From the NCBI GenBank assembly GCA_964580235.1, contig CAZOJY010000152.1, positions 1 through 6,901 of the forward strand: DNA of 6,901 nucleotides, written 5' to 3'. The notes below the pieces were generated by a model that did not search any database, was not told the DNA's origin, and saw only the letters and a list, made by a program, of their open reading frames with translations. The position numbers were made by a program, and so were the translations under genes. How positions within the stretch are numbered: the first letter of the stretch is position 1; each line of letters opens with the position of its first letter. Of the stretch, positions 5,899 through 6,901 are shown piece after piece. Origin of the DNA: G020348385 sp964580235. Its GTDB lineage: Bacteria; Acidobacteriota; Aminicenantia; Aminicenantales; Aminicenantaceae.

Positions 5899-6894
5899 AT
5901 GAAACTGCGTCTGCTCACGACAATCCTTTTAATAACGGCATGGATTTACCTTCCTGCATTCTCCCGGCCCGGAGATCCGGGCAGTTCCCGGGCCCTGACT
6001 TTCTATTTTGAAAATGACGTGTTCTCAGGTACGGACCGCTGCTATACAGGAGGATTTCAATTGGCCTGGATCTCCAAGTCGCTGGCTGACACCCGGAAAA
6101 GTCCCTGGATAAAATGGCTGCCTTTTACACGCGGCCCAGACTTTCAAAACGCCTTGTCCTTTTCTTTCGGCCAGAATATATACACTCCCGATGACATCAC
6201 CCTGCCTGAGGTCATCCCGGATGACCGCCCTTATGCGGGACACCTCTATCTGTCCATCGGTCTCCACAGCCGCAGCCGGAATCGTAAGGACTTGTGGGAA
6301 TTGAGCGCCGGCATGGTTGGGCCGGCAGCATTGGGTCATGAAGCTCAGAAGCTCATCCATAAGCTCATCAATGGCACAGAACCCCTGGGCTGGCATAACC
6401 AATTGCACAACGAATTCGTGGTCGGCCTTGTGTTTGAACGCAAATGGAAGGTCCTGCGGTGGGGGGAGGCCAGGGGCCTCGGCTTGGAACTCATCCCTCA
6501 CATCGGGGCTGGAGCTGGCAATCTCTATCTCTATGCGGCTGCCGGTGCCCAGGTGAAATTTGGGTGGAGCCTGCCTGATGACTTCGGCACAAAGCTCATC
6601 CGTCCCGGCGGAAGCAGGAGCACGGGTTTCAGGGAAAAAGGTCCGTTTGGAATTTATGCCTATGCTATGATTGACGGCAAGGGTGTTGCCCGCAATATTT
6701 TTCTTGACGGCAACACGTTTGGGCACAGTCACAAAGTCCACAAAAATCCATGGTCGGTCGACTTGATCTTGGGTCTGAGCATGCGCCTCGGTCGATTCAA
6801 CTTCGGGTATGAGGAGGTCTTCTGGTCCAGGAAGTTTAAGACGGAATCCAGAAATCAGGCTTTCGGAGCCCTCAATCTTACGTATTCATTTTAG
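5899..6894 (+). CDS. LpxR-family lipid A deacylase-like outer-membrane protein (DUF2219)
   Basis: The product has 331 residues from the ATG at 5899. This is preferred over the in-frame TTG at 5893 because the GAAAG ribosome-site candidate is 7 bases from the ATG but touches the TTG. The signal peptide is MKLRLLTTILLITAWIYLPAFS. The LpxR signatures appear in order: TFYFENDVFSGTDRCYTGG (residues 34-52, with N39-D40 as likely equivalents of LpxR Asn9-Asp10), DDRPYAGHLYLS (108-119), LIHKL then GWHNQLHNE (152-172, with H154 as likely equivalent of catalytic His122), GAGNLYLYAAAGAQVKFGW (205-223), and NIFLDGNTF (266-274). The protein ends LNLTYSF, a terminal Phe typical of BAM-inserted barrels. LpxR is a calcium-dependent outer-membrane enzyme that removes the 3'-acyloxyacyl chains of lipid A, which alters membrane and immune properties. 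Family AGWLY is AGHLY here. The gene stands alone and diverges from the peptidase gene. The family is secure; activity and exact substrate are inferred. Confidence 0.92.
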   Translation: MKLRLLTTILLITAWIYLPAFSRPGDPGSSRALTFYFENDVFSGTDRCYTGGFQLAWISKSLADTRKSPWIKWLPFTRGPDFQNALSFSFGQNIYTPDDITLPEVIPDDRPYAGHLYLSIGLHSRSRNRKDLWELSAGMVGPAALGHEAQKLIHKLINGTEPLGWHNQLHNEFVVGLVFERKWKVLRWGEARGLGLELIPHIGAGAGNLYLYAAAGAQVKFGWSLPDDFGTKLIRPGGSRSTGFREKGPFGIYAYAMIDGKGVARNIFLDGNTFGHSHKVHKNPWSVDLILGLSMRLGRFNFGYEEVFWSRKFKTESRNQAFGALNLTYSF

Positions 6895-6901
6895 CTATTC
6901 A

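Noticed and set aside
6025..6741. Long minus-strand open frame of 238 codons opposite the lpxR-like gene
   Set aside because: The plus-strand frame carries all LpxR family motifs; this frame is a codon-bias shadow with no recognisable domain.

Overview
The window is gene-dense and looks like bacterial chromosome from a diderm (Gram-negative type) organism of middling GC. Two things point to an outer membrane: an LpxR-type lipid A deacylase, which is a predicted outer-membrane beta-barrel ending in phenylalanine, and Sec signal peptides that cleave just before Gln. The mix of a large secreted M14 peptidase with an extra C-terminal domain, a secreted NHL/6-bladed propeller and a short RdhA-like protein reminds me of Acidobacteriota-related lineages such as Candidatus Aminicenantes. 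That placement is from memory of gene content, not from any marker gene, and should be treated as a guess.

Layout. Positions 1-233 (minus) hold the N-terminal 77 residues of an ABC transporter ATPase that runs off the left edge. Positions 234-609 have no intact gene. They contain a short minus-strand remnant resembling the C-terminus of a Fic-family protein (339-437), a perfect inverted repeat (501-519) and a GC-rich hairpin (581-598). Next comes a minus-strand block read from right to left: a secreted M14 zinc carboxypeptidase-like protein of 886 residues (3053-5713), an 82-base gap, a 389-residue reductive-dehalogenase (RdhA)-like corrinoid/iron-sulfur protein without a Tat signal (1800-2969), and a secreted NHL-type propeller (610-1800). 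The propeller's ATG shares one base with the RdhA-like stop codon. On the plus strand, diverging from the peptidase, lies the LpxR-like gene (5899-6894).

How the genes may work together. The three minus-strand genes share orientation and tight spacing, and the last two look translationally coupled, so co-expression is likely. Their predicted locations differ: the peptidase and propeller are exported, while the RdhA-like enzyme lacks an export signal and should be cytoplasmic. No single pathway linking them is evident. The most interesting item is the RdhA-like protein. It keeps both ferredoxin-type cluster motifs and a Tyr/Asn/Arg set whose spacing fits my recollection of the PceA active site, but it has no Tat signal, no RdhB anchor and no regulator beside it. 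This suggests a non-respiratory soluble enzyme of unknown substrate.

Two starts were moved from upstream TTG codons to ATG codons (1800 and 5899), for reasons given in the entries. No RNA gene, CRISPR array, insertion sequence or origin was recognised.
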